From Lepidodermella squamata (lineage: Eukaryota > Gastrotricha), in the NCBI GenBank assembly GCA_047495785.1, contig JBLDXI010000002.1, positions 2,108,001-2,172,000 on the forward strand: 64,000 bases of DNA, in the 5' to 3' direction. The translations under genes were made by a program, and so were the position numbers. Positions 47,878-59,146 of this stretch are shown here, one piece after another. Below the pieces are notes generated by a model. That model saw only the letters and a program-made list of their open reading frames with translations. It was not told the DNA's origin and ran no database searches. The number at the start of each line of letters is the position of its first letter. Position 1 is the stretch's first letter.

Positions 47878-48055
47878 ATGAGTACGCGCTTTTATTGATT
47901 ACATGCAAAGAGCCAGTCAAATGAAAACGGCATTTAAGGACTTGTGCGTTTTTATCGCGCGCGCAGAGCTGAAAATATTTTGAATGATTCATACGCACGC
48001 ACACTCATTTTTCGCCCGCCTATTTCCCCGCAATTATGAGGGGCATTTCATTAGA

Positions 48056-49420
48056 TTATCTTTCTGTTGTCGTTAAATTCAATGAATAGGAAGGCGTTGA
48101 CGTGTTAGGTGGGCCTTGTCCGCGATATTTCGGCGATGACGTGGAATTTGATGTTTCATTGCCAGCATTACTGTAAATCACGTTCAAAGCCTGACTCAGC
48201 CTTGAAATCGCGCCTTGTTTTCTCGGTGAAAGTGTGGGGTTGACGTAGTTACTTTCACCGGGCCGGCAGTCAGGTTCGTATAGCCGCTGATGGGAGTAGG
48301 CAATGTCGCAAAACCGATGAACTTGACTTGAAACGTTGAAAAACAAATTGACAGTAAAATATCGCAATGGCGCATCGCCCCAACGTCGCTCGTAGATTTT
48401 AAACGAATTCGCAACTTTTTCGTCGAAAATTCGCACTCCAGGGTGATTGCGAAAAGTTGGCACATGAACGATCTCGAAATTGTTGTAGTAAAGCGGTAAC
48501 TTTTCAGCTTTCGAATAGTCGCCGATTTGTGACTCCAGAACTAAATTTCCGTGTTCATCCATGAATTTTCGAATAAATGGCCACATTCCATCCGTATAGT
48601 CGGGTGATTCGAAATCCGTGACTCGATAACCGTATATAAAACTGCCGTTTTTCATCAGTTCAAACACGTCGTAGTCTATCGGCTGTTCAATGTACGAATC
48701 GTGATCCATCCGCCATAAATAATCGACGTCGCTCAATTCTTCGAGTTGAAATATTCTTCGAAACCAAAAATCGATCATATTGTGGTAGCCTGGAAAAGCA
48801 TGAGGCCAAATCGGGGTGAAATTCAATTTTTCCGGACGTCCATGGGCGGGGAAAAATCCGGGTGGATAATCGATCTTCAGTTGAACAAATTGTATCAAAT
48901 CCAAGTAATTTTGCGGTAAAACGGCGCTGGTTTTCAAGCGTTTACGCAATTTCTTCGCCACTTTCTCATCCTCGTAGAAGCAGATAATTTCATAGCGATG
49001 ATGCTTGTTGAAAAAATTGTATAGGTTAAGAAGGGATTTTAAAAAGTTATTCAAGCTATATTGGTAGTCGTGTACCAAATAAACGATAACACTGCGCCGA
49101 TTTTGCTCCGATTTTAGCGTTGTAGCCGCTTCGCGCGAATTCGGTTCCTTAATTTCCGAAGACATTTCATGGTAATTATCCGAATTTTGGAAACTCGAAG
49201 GTGCAGTTGCTGGATGATCAGCTACGTTTTCGAAAGACATTTTCCCGAATTTCTTTTTGGCAATAGAAGTTCGCATATCATGCTCAGAATTTAGCGCCAA
49301 AAATTGCAGAAAAATTATGATGAGAAAGCATAAAATTAACGCGAGAATTGCAAAATAAACACAGTTAGACTCCGAACGGAACGAAATTAATCGTCTGAAT
49401 GCAAGCAAAATGCGCGCCAT
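48056..49420 (-). CDS. GT15-type alpha-1,2-mannosyltransferase-like protein (KRE2/MNT1 family)
   Basis: An intronless frame starts at the ATG at 49420, giving 454 aa; an upstream frame extension begins only with TTG. It is a type II Golgi-style protein: short cytoplasmic tail, membrane anchor (YFAILALILCFLIIIFLQFL) at residues about 18-37, stem, then a catalytic domain. Family marks include YEIICFYED, a YLWRMDHDSYI block matching the fungal WRVEPDV region, YGYRVTDFESPDYTDGMWP, NNFEIVHVPTFR and RRWGDAPLRYFTVNLF, the most diagnostic GT15 motif. GT15 enzymes transfer mannose from GDP-mannose onto O- and N-glycans and are best known from fungi. Presence in an animal is unusual, and with the absence of introns it suggests horizontal transfer or a rarely kept ancient gene. 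Confidence 0.8.
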   Translation of the reverse strand: MARILLAFRRLISFRSESNCVYFAILALILCFLIIIFLQFLALNSEHDMRTSIAKKKFGKMSFENVADHPATAPSSFQNSDNYHEMSSEIKEPNSREAATTLKSEQNRRSVIVYLVHDYQYSLNNFLKSLLNLYNFFNKHHRYEIICFYEDEKVAKKLRKRLKTSAVLPQNYLDLIQFVQLKIDYPPGFFPAHGRPEKLNFTPIWPHAFPGYHNMIDFWFRRIFQLEELSDVDYLWRMDHDSYIEQPIDYDVFELMKNGSFIYGYRVTDFESPDYTDGMWPFIRKFMDEHGNLVLESQIGDYSKAEKLPLYYNNFEIVHVPTFRNHPGVRIFDEKVANSFKIYERRWGDAPLRYFTVNLFFNVSSQVHRFCDIAYSHQRLYEPDCRPGESNYVNPTLSPRKQGAISRLSQALNVIYSNAGNETSNSTSSPKYRGQGPPNTSTPSYSLNLTTTER

Positions 49421-50344
49421 TATTTCTGAAAAACGCAACCTGGTCTCTATAAACCAAAAATCGATCATAATGAGATATATTTGATCCTGGAAATGCAAGT
49501 GGCAAAATAGGCGTATTAAAGAAGAGCGATTCAGTTTATTATCTCTAATTATTCTTTAAACAGTAATCTGGGATATGTAAGATATAGGTTTATTGAAGAT
49601 TGAAGGCTTTTAATAAGAGCCATATTATCGGCAAAAATTACAGGCTGAAAGAGATATTGTTGTAATTTGCGTTCTTGGTCCACAAAAATTCCATATTCCG
49701 AGCAAAAACAACCCACCAATCCTTCGCACATAAAATGCGCGTGTCTCGCCAAGTGTTTACTAGGTGATTACTTATTCACCAATCGGCGATGGTTTTCACC
49801 TTATATTCTCATTAAATCCAAGACGTTCAAGTTAAGCAAAAGCATCGCAAATTAGCCGAATTATCAATCTTTGCAATTTGCAAGATTCAGGGGTAGAGTG
49901 GAATCAACTTCATGACTCAACGCAGAAAGTGGTCCAAGTCAATCTCGCTAACTCCAACTCGCTTCAGAGATTATTCTTAAAATTTTAATATAAATTCAAT
50001 GCAAGTATATCACATGCTTCCTTATTTTTTATGAAAACATCATCAATAAGCAATAAAAAAGATCTGTAAATCAATCTAAAAATGTAAACGGAGATTCCGA
50101 GAAGACTTGAGCCATTTATCTGCGCCGCTAAGCGAAGCAATAGAGCAATATTAAAAAGCCCAAAGTTAGCTAAATAATTCATTTCAAGTTTTCCGGCAGG
50201 ACACCAGCTGAGGAACTGGAACCGAATAGCATCGTAGATTTGACCTTCGTTCGACCGCTCGAAGCGAGTAGAAGAGCGAAAGAAACGAGACGAAAAAGCC
50301 AAACAGCTTTCGAGCCAGTTCGGCAACCGTCCCGCCGTTAATTG
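49421..50344. other. intergenic region
   Basis: Upstream flank of the GT15-like gene and downstream flank of the kinase-TAZ1-KIX-RING gene. An open minus-strand frame at 49549-49752 has no ATG and no recognised family. Nothing else is supported. Confidence 0.4.
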
Positions 50345-53300
50345 TTAGCCAATTGGGGTTCTGCAGATTGGGCATGTAGGGTGTTCCCTTAACCATCGAT
50401 TTACACACTCCATGTGAAATACTAAATTGAAAAATATGATGAATAAAAATATGCTTTGATTTCAGGATGCGAAAAAACCAACCATGTTTGCATTTCAGAC
50501 GACGAGTGTTGCAAGCAAGTTTCACGACCTCGAGATAGCAAATCGGGCACTGTTCCGGCACATCGAGGTTCGAAACCGTTTCCGCTATTAAATTTGAAAA
50601 AAATTGAAAAAAAATCAGCTCAACCGATTAATTTTAAAAAACCATTGCCGCCCGTGTGTAGTAATTCTTTCGAGGCTGTGTACAATTTTTCCGCCAATAA
50701 AAAATAGTACCGATCGCGGCTTGGCGCTTTGCTGAAAATCTCCGCCTCTGCTTGCACCGTAAAATTGACAACACGATCTTTCTCGTTGTAGTTGCCTTGG
50801 TGCATCAAGTCGACAACAAATTTGTCTATAATCTTTTTTCTATCTGGCGTTGAAAAATTCCTCTGCCACGTATGGACCGTGGAAACATCCAACGGCTCGC
50901 CGATTCGCGACGATTTAACTGCACCACCGCTGCTGCTACCCGAACCTTTCGCCTCCTCAGGCTTCGATTCAACTTCCATCGAAACAGTAACAGGCGCGCT
51001 TGACGTCTGAGCCGGCTTTTGGCTGCTGGCGTCGAATAGCGGCTTCGACAACGTAGAAAGCATTCGAACTTCCTTACAAACCGGACATTCAGCATCCTTG
51101 CAATTCTGCCAGTGCAAAATTATTTGACGCGTTGATAAACAGCTTTTATCTATATAAATCGAATTTAAAATAAAATTTCGAAATTTTTTGAAAATTACAT
51201 TTGCAATCCTTGTCGTTTTTGCATCCTCTCAAATGTTCGATCACGTCTTTCATTCGCTTGCAATAGGCCACCTTGCAGTTGTTGTTGCCGCTGCTGGCGC
51301 TGTCTTCGGTAGATGATGATGGCAGTTGAACCGGGGCTGATGTAGACGATGCTGGTTCAATGACTTCGGCCAGCGATTTTGCTAGGGCGTCGCGTTTCGC
51401 ACATTTATGCGCGTGAAGTATAAGAATCAATTGATTTTGAATCCCAATCCTCTTCTCCTCCGTAAGGCCCTGGTTTTTCGAGCTCTAAACAAGAAAAAAT
51501 GTTGGAAAAATGAGTTTAATCGTTATTGAAGCTAATCACCGTGGGAGGTTGGCGAGCTTCAACGTAAGCAGCGGGAGCCGATAACGACGATGCCTCGATG
51601 CTAGTTTTGCCAGACGGATCATAAGCCATCGGTGCCGAAGTAGTCTGCAACGGGATAGCTTCCCTTTGATAATTGGATCCTTCCGATGAAACTGAAGGAA
51701 CACCTGGTTGAGAGGCGTATCCTGAAGAAGCGCTCGAATGGTAGCCAGAGCTTCCACTTGACGCCACCGAAGGGTCTGAAGTAACACTGTGCTGATAGGT
51801 CGATCCTGAAGAACCGCTCGAATAGTAGCCAGAGCTTCCACTTGACGCCACCGAAGGGTCTGAAGTCGATGAGTGGCCGGCATTTACTAGCAGTGGAGCT
51901 ACGCTGCTAACACCAAAGGCTGCCGACGATTGGTAGCCGGAATCTGTATTGCTTGAATAAACTGCCGTTGTTGGTATTCCTCTAACACTAGAGACTGTCG
52001 GAACCATTGAAGGATCACCCTGCTGACTGCTGGATCCTAAAACCATAGGAGCCGATAACGCCGGTGCTTCGACGTTAAATTTGGCATAATTCGGGTCAAA
52101 GGTCACCGGTGCCGAAGTAACTTGCGAAGCTGGGAAAGCTTCTTTTTGATAGTTGGAACCTGTAGTAACTGACGAGCCGTAGCCAGAATCTTTACCGCTG
52201 GAGTCTTTTGAAACCACAGAAGCAAGACTCTGGGGATATCCGATCGAACCAGCCGACGTTGCGATTCCAGAATCATTGCTGCTGATGCTTGAAAATCCTG
52301 CTTGCTGTTGTCCTACGCGAACATTTTTACCAGAATGAGGCAAAGATATCGATGCAGCTGGCGCAGATTTGAAAATTATCTCTTCCTCGTCGTGAAGTTT
52401 CTTCGCAAATTCGTAAGGGTCGTTTAAGAAAGGTTTCTTTAGAATTTCAGAGGCCGCGGGTCGCTGGCTAGGATCATCAACCACTAGGCTGTAGCACAGG
52501 TCCTCAAAATCCACAGAGAACTTTGCATTTGGGTGTTGAATCTTTCGAGAATCCCAACTGGGACATCACCGAATATTTGATAGTTGATAAGAGCACGGGT
52601 ATAACTTACCGAGCACATGCCTCAGGTAGGGACATGACAGTCTCACATTCAAAAGCAGGCACTTTCAGACACGCTATTTCATAGAATACGACACCTAGGG
52701 CAAAAATGTCTGTTTGTTTTGTGAAATTCGCTCCTTCTTTCCACAAGTCTTTAGGAATGTACACGGCTTCCTCGCGGTCCAGTTCGTGTAGCGACTTCAG
52801 CCTACGCGGGGAACATAGCCAAGAATAGAAAGAAATTAGGGAAATAAACTCACTGTTTACGTTTGACTAAGCCAAAGTCCCCTAGCTTAATCATATCAGT
52901 CGAAACTGATTGTACTAAGGAGACATTCTGCGGTATATATATAAGGTAAAAATTTCGTCATTTTTCATCGCAGAAACTTACATCAGCCTTGATTTCGCGG
53001 TGGACAATGTCACGCTCGTGAAGATATTCAACCGCCATTGCAAGCTGGACAAGCCAAAGTTTTATTTGGTCTTCATCGAAAGGTTGTTCCTTGTTTCGTT
53101 TACTGATAATTTTTCGCATATTATCTAAAAAATATTGCAATAATTTTAGAATAATTTAATTTTCAAAATTTAATTTCGATTAATAATCCTTCACCCCACC
53201 CACTTGTGTCCGCAGCGCACTGCCGCCGGCAAGCGCATATAATCTTGTGACCCCGCGTCATTGATATCTTTCACTTATTTCGTCTCCCCTATTTATGTGA

Positions 53301-53745
53301 TATCATAGCATAGCATAGCATAGCATTTTCTTTATTTTATCTTTTCCTTGATCAACGGTGATATCAATGAACAATAAATATTTGAATTTAGAATTTAGAA
53401 TTTTCAAAAACAAAATAACTAACCGGCGTTGAAACATTGCACAACGACACATGAGGCCGCTCCAATTGGCACGATATCCATAACGCGAACCATGTTCGGA
53501 ACAAGCATACCCTTCAATTTTTTGTACTGGAAAAAAGGAATGAATTGCAGGTAGATTTATATTTAAAATGAATTTATCACCTCTTCCAGAGATTTTAGAA
53601 CATCTTCGTCGGGTTGCTCAGCCATATAGGCTTTTTTCAAGGTGGGCGTCTTTCGGCCAGGGACCTTGAACGCATAACTTCCAATTGTAATCGATTTAAA
53701 TTGAGCTGGCAGCTCAGCAGCATTTTCGGATGTACTCGTTGCCAT
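50345..53745 (-). CDS. NEK-like kinase-TAZ1-KIX-RING multidomain protein
   Basis: Ten exons: 53581-53745, 53424-53526, 52982-53124, 52854-52927, 52610-52801, 51540-52557, 51199-51484, 50643-51149, 50483-50584, 50345-50421. Every junction keeps frame, giving 888 aa. Residues about 15-275 are a kinase domain of NEK flavour (WLVQLAMAVEYLH, HREIKADN, DFG 154-156, TDIFALGVVFYEIA, PSQRP). The catalytic HRD Asp is Glu133 and APE reads IPK; no clear Gly-rich loop. A Ser/Gly/Tyr linker (276-565) follows. TAZ1 spans about 575-685 (LHAHKC, CKRMKDVIEH, RQIILHWQNC, CPVC) with an inserted Ser-rich loop. KIX spans about 751-825 (RKKIIDKFVVDLM, SRDRYYFLLAEKLY). A RING-H2 ends the protein (CPICYLEV, CKHVFHMEC, CPIC). 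TAZ1 and KIX are CBP/p300 transcription-factor docking modules; RING implies E3 activity. The kinase could instead end at a stop inside the 55-bp intron 6. Confidence 0.72.
53306..53325 (+). repeat. (TAGCA)4 microsatellite
   Basis: Four perfect TAGCA units inside the 299-bp intron 2 of the kinase-TAZ1-KIX-RING gene, which is the only long intron of that gene. Confidence 0.85.
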
Positions 53746-55884
53746 TTAGATAAATGGAAACGCATTTATCTGATCATTACGAGAAAAACTCTGAAAATAC
53801 GCAGATCAGCGAGTGAAAAATTGGATGTTTTTGTCTTCCAATTGTAAGCTTTCGAAGTCGATTTCGAACATAAATGTATTTCCATGGCGGGAAGATACTA
53901 GAATATTTGGCATAGATTTTTTCAATTGAGAAACAGCATAGGAAAAGTGAAAATTTGTTTTTTCAAACGAATAAATTGGTTGGTTGTTACTCAACAATGG
54001 TCTTACACAAGATGTTGCCGCGTTTTTTGCTCTTAAAAGTCAAAGTGCCAGATGTCATCCCATAGAAAATGTTGAAGCTTTTCAAGATCGAAAACTTGAA
54101 CTGACGAAGTCAGAATTCATCGAAAATATTGGATCAAAAATAATCGCCAGGAATCACCTGAAATAAATTTTCATAAATTTTACCTAATTTATCGATAAAA
54201 AAATCGATTTTCCGGGAGTTTTTTGCAGATTTTCGCCGAGGAAAATAAAACAAAGAATTCCGCGTTGTTTCGCTAAAATAGATCCTGAGACAAAGCAGGC
54301 AGAAATTAGTTACAACAATTTCCTGATTTTTCGAGGGCCGATGCTTCTCAATTCGGGGGATGATTTGCCTTTGCTGACCGGTCACCTCAAGATAGATCAG
54401 CCGATTCTTTCTTGTGGAGCTCCTCAGAAAATTGATCACAACGCTGAATGAACCATAGCTCCTCCCAGAGAGTAAAAAGCACCTCCAGCAATATGATTTC
54501 ACAAAAAAAGTGTCGGTTTTCTTATTCTGTCTCAACTTTCGCGTTATCGAAGAATACATGAATACAAACGGATTCGAAAAAGCCGAATAATTAACATCCT
54601 CAAAAGTTGGTTAATATAATTACTCACACGCTCAACATTTGGGATGAATACGTGCCACGTAGCAGAGTGATGCAATTATATTTGATTCATTATTTAAAAT
54701 TCATCATTATAATATAGACCATGCACGAATGAAGACGGCGCTTGCGCATTTTTTAGCAGCAGCAACAATGACACAAGTTTCACTTTTTAATGGTTGAGTA
54801 ATTTCCCAAATTTTATCGACAATTGAAGAGGTATCAGAAGGCTATTTACACCGAAGTTTTAGAGTATAACAGTCGATACAACAGAGAATATAATGATATA
54901 TCTTCCGTGATAAATAGCCTCAATTGTGGAAATTTACAGATTCTGATTTTTCATTCCGTATTTTAAACAACTGATTCAGAAGGCGGTTCGCATAATAACA
55001 ACAATCTAAAAAAAGCGACAAGCCATTGCTTTAGTTAGTTCTTGCTTTTGGTTAAATAGAACAGTAGCAGGAAAAAATAGCAGCTGAGAGTTGTAAAATG
55101 AATCATCTTGAGATACTGCTCCACGCGCCCGGCTGGTGGACGCATGGAGCCATAGATGGAGCGTGTTTCGAGCAATATCTTGGCGAAATGAAACTACGCA
55201 GTTACGTGTTAACATTAGCTCGCAAGAGATCTCGACGAAAATGTGTCATTTACATAAAAACAATCTCTGAATATTCATGCCATTTATACTTTCAAATCAG
55301 ATCACCACTCGTGAGGGAAAATCGGAAAAAGTAAGCGATGTTAGTAATTTAATGCCTCATATGGACAAACCATGGGAGCATAATAAAGCTTGTGCACGCT
55401 CCTTTATATAGCAGTACTACAGCTATTAATATATGCTGAAATGTGCGCATGCTTTTTATCAACGCATATAACGGCTTGTCAAATAATAACGGCGTAAAAC
55501 CTTCATAAAACTGGATGTGGCTTTCGTAACCATTATTTTCGATCGCCAAAAATCAGGTAAAACTCGTAAAATCACAAAAATTTACAGATAAATCGGTAAT
55601 CACCTTACACACCATAGTGGCAAAATTCGTCGATTTCTGAATCAAGGCTGATTTTCTATACTAAACAACCATGGCTTTCTACAAAACTACCCCACCCTAT
55701 GATAATTAGTTTCATTAGTTGCTAGCAAAAAAAATATTTAAAATAAGTTAACCATGTGATTGGGATTAAATAGCCTAATATAATGGTTTTCCAAAACAGA
55801 AGAACAGTCGCGATCAAAACTTCGTCAAAATTCGACCATTACTATTATTGATTATTATACGGATTATTTTCCTTATAAAATATA
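53746..55884. other. non-coding region upstream of the kinase fusion gene
   Basis: AT-rich. Short frames at 53806-53997 (minus), 53984-54166 (plus), 54134-54559 (minus) and 55098-55334 (plus) overlap one another and show no family motif or usable splice partners. The promoter of the minus-strand kinase gene should lie just above 53745. Confidence 0.4.
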
Positions 55885-56155
55885 GCGCAACGCATTTACA
55901 TCCAAACACTTACATCAACGCGTTGAAGGTCATCGATACACGGAAGTCGGCAAACATATGGAGCAGCATGGCGTTGGGAAGGACGAACTTGATAAGTATT
56001 TCAAGGTGCTCGCTAAAGGACAAACTAAATGGGACTGCTCTACATACATGCTCTACATTCGTAAGCTTAAGCCCAATCTCAACAAACAAACCGACTCGAT
56101 CAAAGCTAAGTTATTTACGGAGCCGATATTCCATGAGAAGTGCAGAAGAAGATGA
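55885..56155 (+). CDS. orphan terminal exon or gene fragment, unknown
   Basis: After a possible acceptor (ATATAG) a frame of about 90 codons runs to a stop at 56155. It is hydrophilic and helix-like (EGHRYTEVGKHMEQH, DELDKYFKVLAKGQTKWDC, YMLYIRKLKPNLNKQ) with a basic end. Composition looks coding, but no upstream exon in frame and no family were recognised. It could be the last exon of a small gene or a leftover of one broken by the transposons that start 130 bp downstream. Confidence 0.3.
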
Positions 56156-56279
56156 AAAGCTAATCGGATCATAATTTCCATATGTTTTAAAAACATCAAC
56201 CTTAATTATTATCTTAACTTCAAATTTCGATTGAATTTCTTAACTAATCCCTGAAGATGGTTATATCGAGTCATAGACA

Positions 56280-57256
56280 AATAATAAAATGACCGCTGCA
56301 AAGTGAAAAGTGTATCTTGGCGATTTTTCAATTATTTTCAGCAACAAGAAAAACAAGTCTCGGGACCAGCCAAGGCCGTTCTAGTTTCATCTAATTACCT
56401 TACGTAGTTTGAGTCGTAGATTCCAAATTTCGCATCCTTAACTTCACAGGACCTACGGATCCACCTCAAATTTGCATTAATCTTCAAAGCATTAATTAGC
56501 GATTTTTTCTACATTTTTGTACGCATAATTTACGATGCAGACATCAAGATTTGTGCGCATTGAAAGCTAAAACGATGTTTTAGCATTTCGCCGACATGCA
56601 ATAAAAGCAAAAGCCGCCCTCATTTGCCAACGCTCGCGCTTTTTGGCCCTTAAAACTGAAACAGTAGTAATAGAAGCAGTCCTCGAAATCGCCACTCACA
56701 TTATCGTGTGCTATTGCTTATCAACACGCCATGAGTGAAATTTGCCTGGACCTTGCTACAAGAACACACTAGGGGATCGAGAATACCAAGCCATAGGTCC
56801 TGAACTGCCTGGAATTTTCAGGTATTCATGTCTGTGGTAAATTACGCGCTGGTATTCAAATTTAAATAAAAAAAGCTAACAAATTTTGTGCTTCGCCATT
56901 TTTTATTGATATTCCAATTGAATGCTGGTGTGAAAAGCGCCTTGTCTCGCTCTATCGAACGGTATAAAATTTGTAGAAATACGATTTAGAAATCCGGAGA
57001 TAATGACGGTGAACACGTGTGCAAATCATTTTTTATGCGCGCAAAATGAAGTTTTTATTTTCATATTTTTCTCAAAAAGTGAAAAAATTGTCTCTAAACT
57101 TCTAAACACGATATCTCGGTCAGTTTGAGGTATTTTTTCGAACGGTTTTCACCAATAGACTCGTGATGTCATGGCCAACAACGCTATGTACTCATTTCGA
57201 AATGGCAAAAAATTCGCCAAGATACACTTTTCACTTTGCAGCGGTCAAATAATAAA
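56280..57256. mobile_element. non-autonomous TIR element with 34-bp perfect TIRs and 9-bp TSD
   Basis: TGACCGCTGCAAAGTGAAAA begins a 34-bp terminal repeat at 56290-56323 whose exact reverse complement is at 57214-57247. The 9-mer AATAATAAA lies directly outside at 56280-56288 and 57248-57256. The roughly 960-bp interior has no transposase frame. A 9-bp duplication fits Mutator-like or similar superfamilies. Confidence 0.8.
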
Positions 57257-57800
57257 TAAATTATTATTTGTCTATGTATCGAGTATAACAGAAACGTTGG
57301 AATTCGAATAAATGCGTTACGTTTCATAAACAACATTTACTTAAAGAAACTTGTAATACAAAATATAGCGCATGAAAAGAAATTCCACTGACTAGTACAG
57401 CCACTTTACCGAGGACTGTGGAACATCGCAGTAAAGAGCCATATGGGCCGTGATTCAAATACGTAAGCGTGATCAGATATTCTGCTAATATTTTTTTTAT
57501 TTTGTAAATGAAAATATTGGCACTTGTCCATGCTGGCCGAATGATTCTATCCGAAAAAGGTGGCTACCCTAAGTGATTGAGAAAGCGAAAGCCTTGGCGA
57601 AAACATATCGTTAGTGACCTAAAAATAATGTATATGTCGTATTTGTCGTAGGGGTTTACCATAAGTATAACATAATATTATGACTATGTTGTTTATCTAA
57701 TTCCGGGATTTTTCATATTACGTTTTTTATCAGAATACAGTAGGTATCTATTTTTGTCGAATAAAGGCCGCACCCATAGCCCACGCCTTAATCACTCATT
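57257..57800. other. AT-rich spacer between two transposable elements
   Basis: No gene, RNA or repeat structure recognised. Confidence 0.4.
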
Positions 57801-59146
57801 AAGCCCTAAAACTAGACATAAGGATAGACTGCTTACTCACGAGAAAAAAGGTGCTACGCCATGGGCGCCAGATGGTCAGCTGATTCATCAGCGCTTGAAA
57901 GTGAAGTAAACAACATATTCGATTGGTTTTTAGCTGGTTCCGAGACAGTTTCTACATGTTTGGTTGATGGATTCAGAGGAACAGAGGAAATCACAAGTAA
58001 CAAGCTGGTTGTTTTTTTCAAAATTTGTATACCTAGGAACCCTAATCGACGAAAAATGGTTTCGCAGTTACCAAATACAATTAAATTTCAGGATCAATGA
58101 GGTTGAAATTGAAGCAGCTTTTTATTCCAAGTAGCTCGCATCATACCGTGGTGTGGGGTAACTTGGCCGGAAATATGGTTTTTTGAACCTCTCATGTCTC
58201 CGGTAACTTGTTTTGCTTTAAATTTTACACCAAAAAATCCCCGTTCAATTCTCGATCGATTGGTCAAAACCGGGTCGACGACCGATAAAATCAATCGATT
58301 CTGTGGAGGTTGAAGTGATCTTGACCAAGTGGGGTAACTTGGCCGCATGGCTATTTCACTTGGCGATGAACCATCTGGCAGAAACTAGGACGATGATTCA
58401 TCTCGCCATCTCATGTCTAGGCCAAATTTTGGTGCGCATTTCGTACGGTAAAATCGGTCAAGTTACCCCACAAAATTCAGGTAATTACCGCTCGCGATTG
58501 TGACATCAGTTTTCTGTGTTCAAGGTGTGATTTGAAAGGTATCACCGGGAGGAATATTTCTGTGAAAACGGCGTTTTCATCCGATCCCAGAATTCCTTGT
58601 TATAAATGCTCAAAATCTCAGCGCCTAAAATGAATGAGTTGGTACTGACCTAACTTGTCATTTAAAAACGATTTTTCGAATTCGGTTAAAAGGGAGCTGT
58701 AGCTTAGGTGGCAAGAAATGTTCTTATGAAAAAAGTTTTTTCGATGTGAAATCGTCCAGAAGGCGACTTTTACGGCCAAGTTACCCCACGCCACGGTAGT
58801 CTACATTTCAATACTTGGAGCGAGCTTGACGAATTTTTACTCATTTTCTGGAAATTTTCGAAAAATCATGATCTTTTTCCAGCTACACCATGTGGGTATG
58901 GCGCAATATAAAGATTCTAGAGTGTAGCCTTCAGTTTTTGTATAGCTAGAGGTTGAGATTTCATAGATAAGATCGAAGAAACTATCATAAGCAAGGAACC
59001 AGCTACTAAAAATCAATAGATTATTTTGTTTACTTAACCTCCAAGCACTGAACCAAGCTGGCCATTTGACCGCCCATGGCGTAGCACCCTTTTTCTCGTG
59101 AGTATAAGCTGTCTATCCTAAATTATGTCTATAGTTAGAACCCTCG
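57801..59146. mobile_element. foldback element with long imperfect TIRs and nested inner repeats
   Basis: The left end (57801-57975) and the reverse complement of the right end (58965-59146) match over about 170 bp, including ACTCACGAGAAAAA and GGTGCTACGCCATGGGCG. A second inner inverted pair sits at about 58140-58175 and 58775-58806 (CCGTGGTGTGGGGTAACTTG versus CCGTGGCGTGGGGTAACTTG). The motif GGGGTAACTTG/CAAGTTACCCC occurs four times. There is no transposase frame and no clear target duplication. Confidence 0.7.

Larger units (their letters stand above)
46650..48055. other. convergent intergenic region
   Basis: Non-coding region between the kinesin (plus) and the GT15-like gene (minus). 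It contains a poly(A) signal at 46760 and a perfect 14-bp-arm hairpin at 47843-47877, noted separately. No gene seen. Confidence 0.45.

Noticed and set aside
50620-51484. TAZ1-KIX as a stand-alone truncated CBP gene
   Set aside because: Only about 30 bp separates the kinase stop from the TAZ1 acceptor, there is no ATG, and the 55-bp intron model joins them in frame; kept as an alternative rather than the main call.
57861-58100. Protein-coding frame inside the foldback element
   Set aside because: It coincides with the terminal inverted repeat and has no transposase motif.
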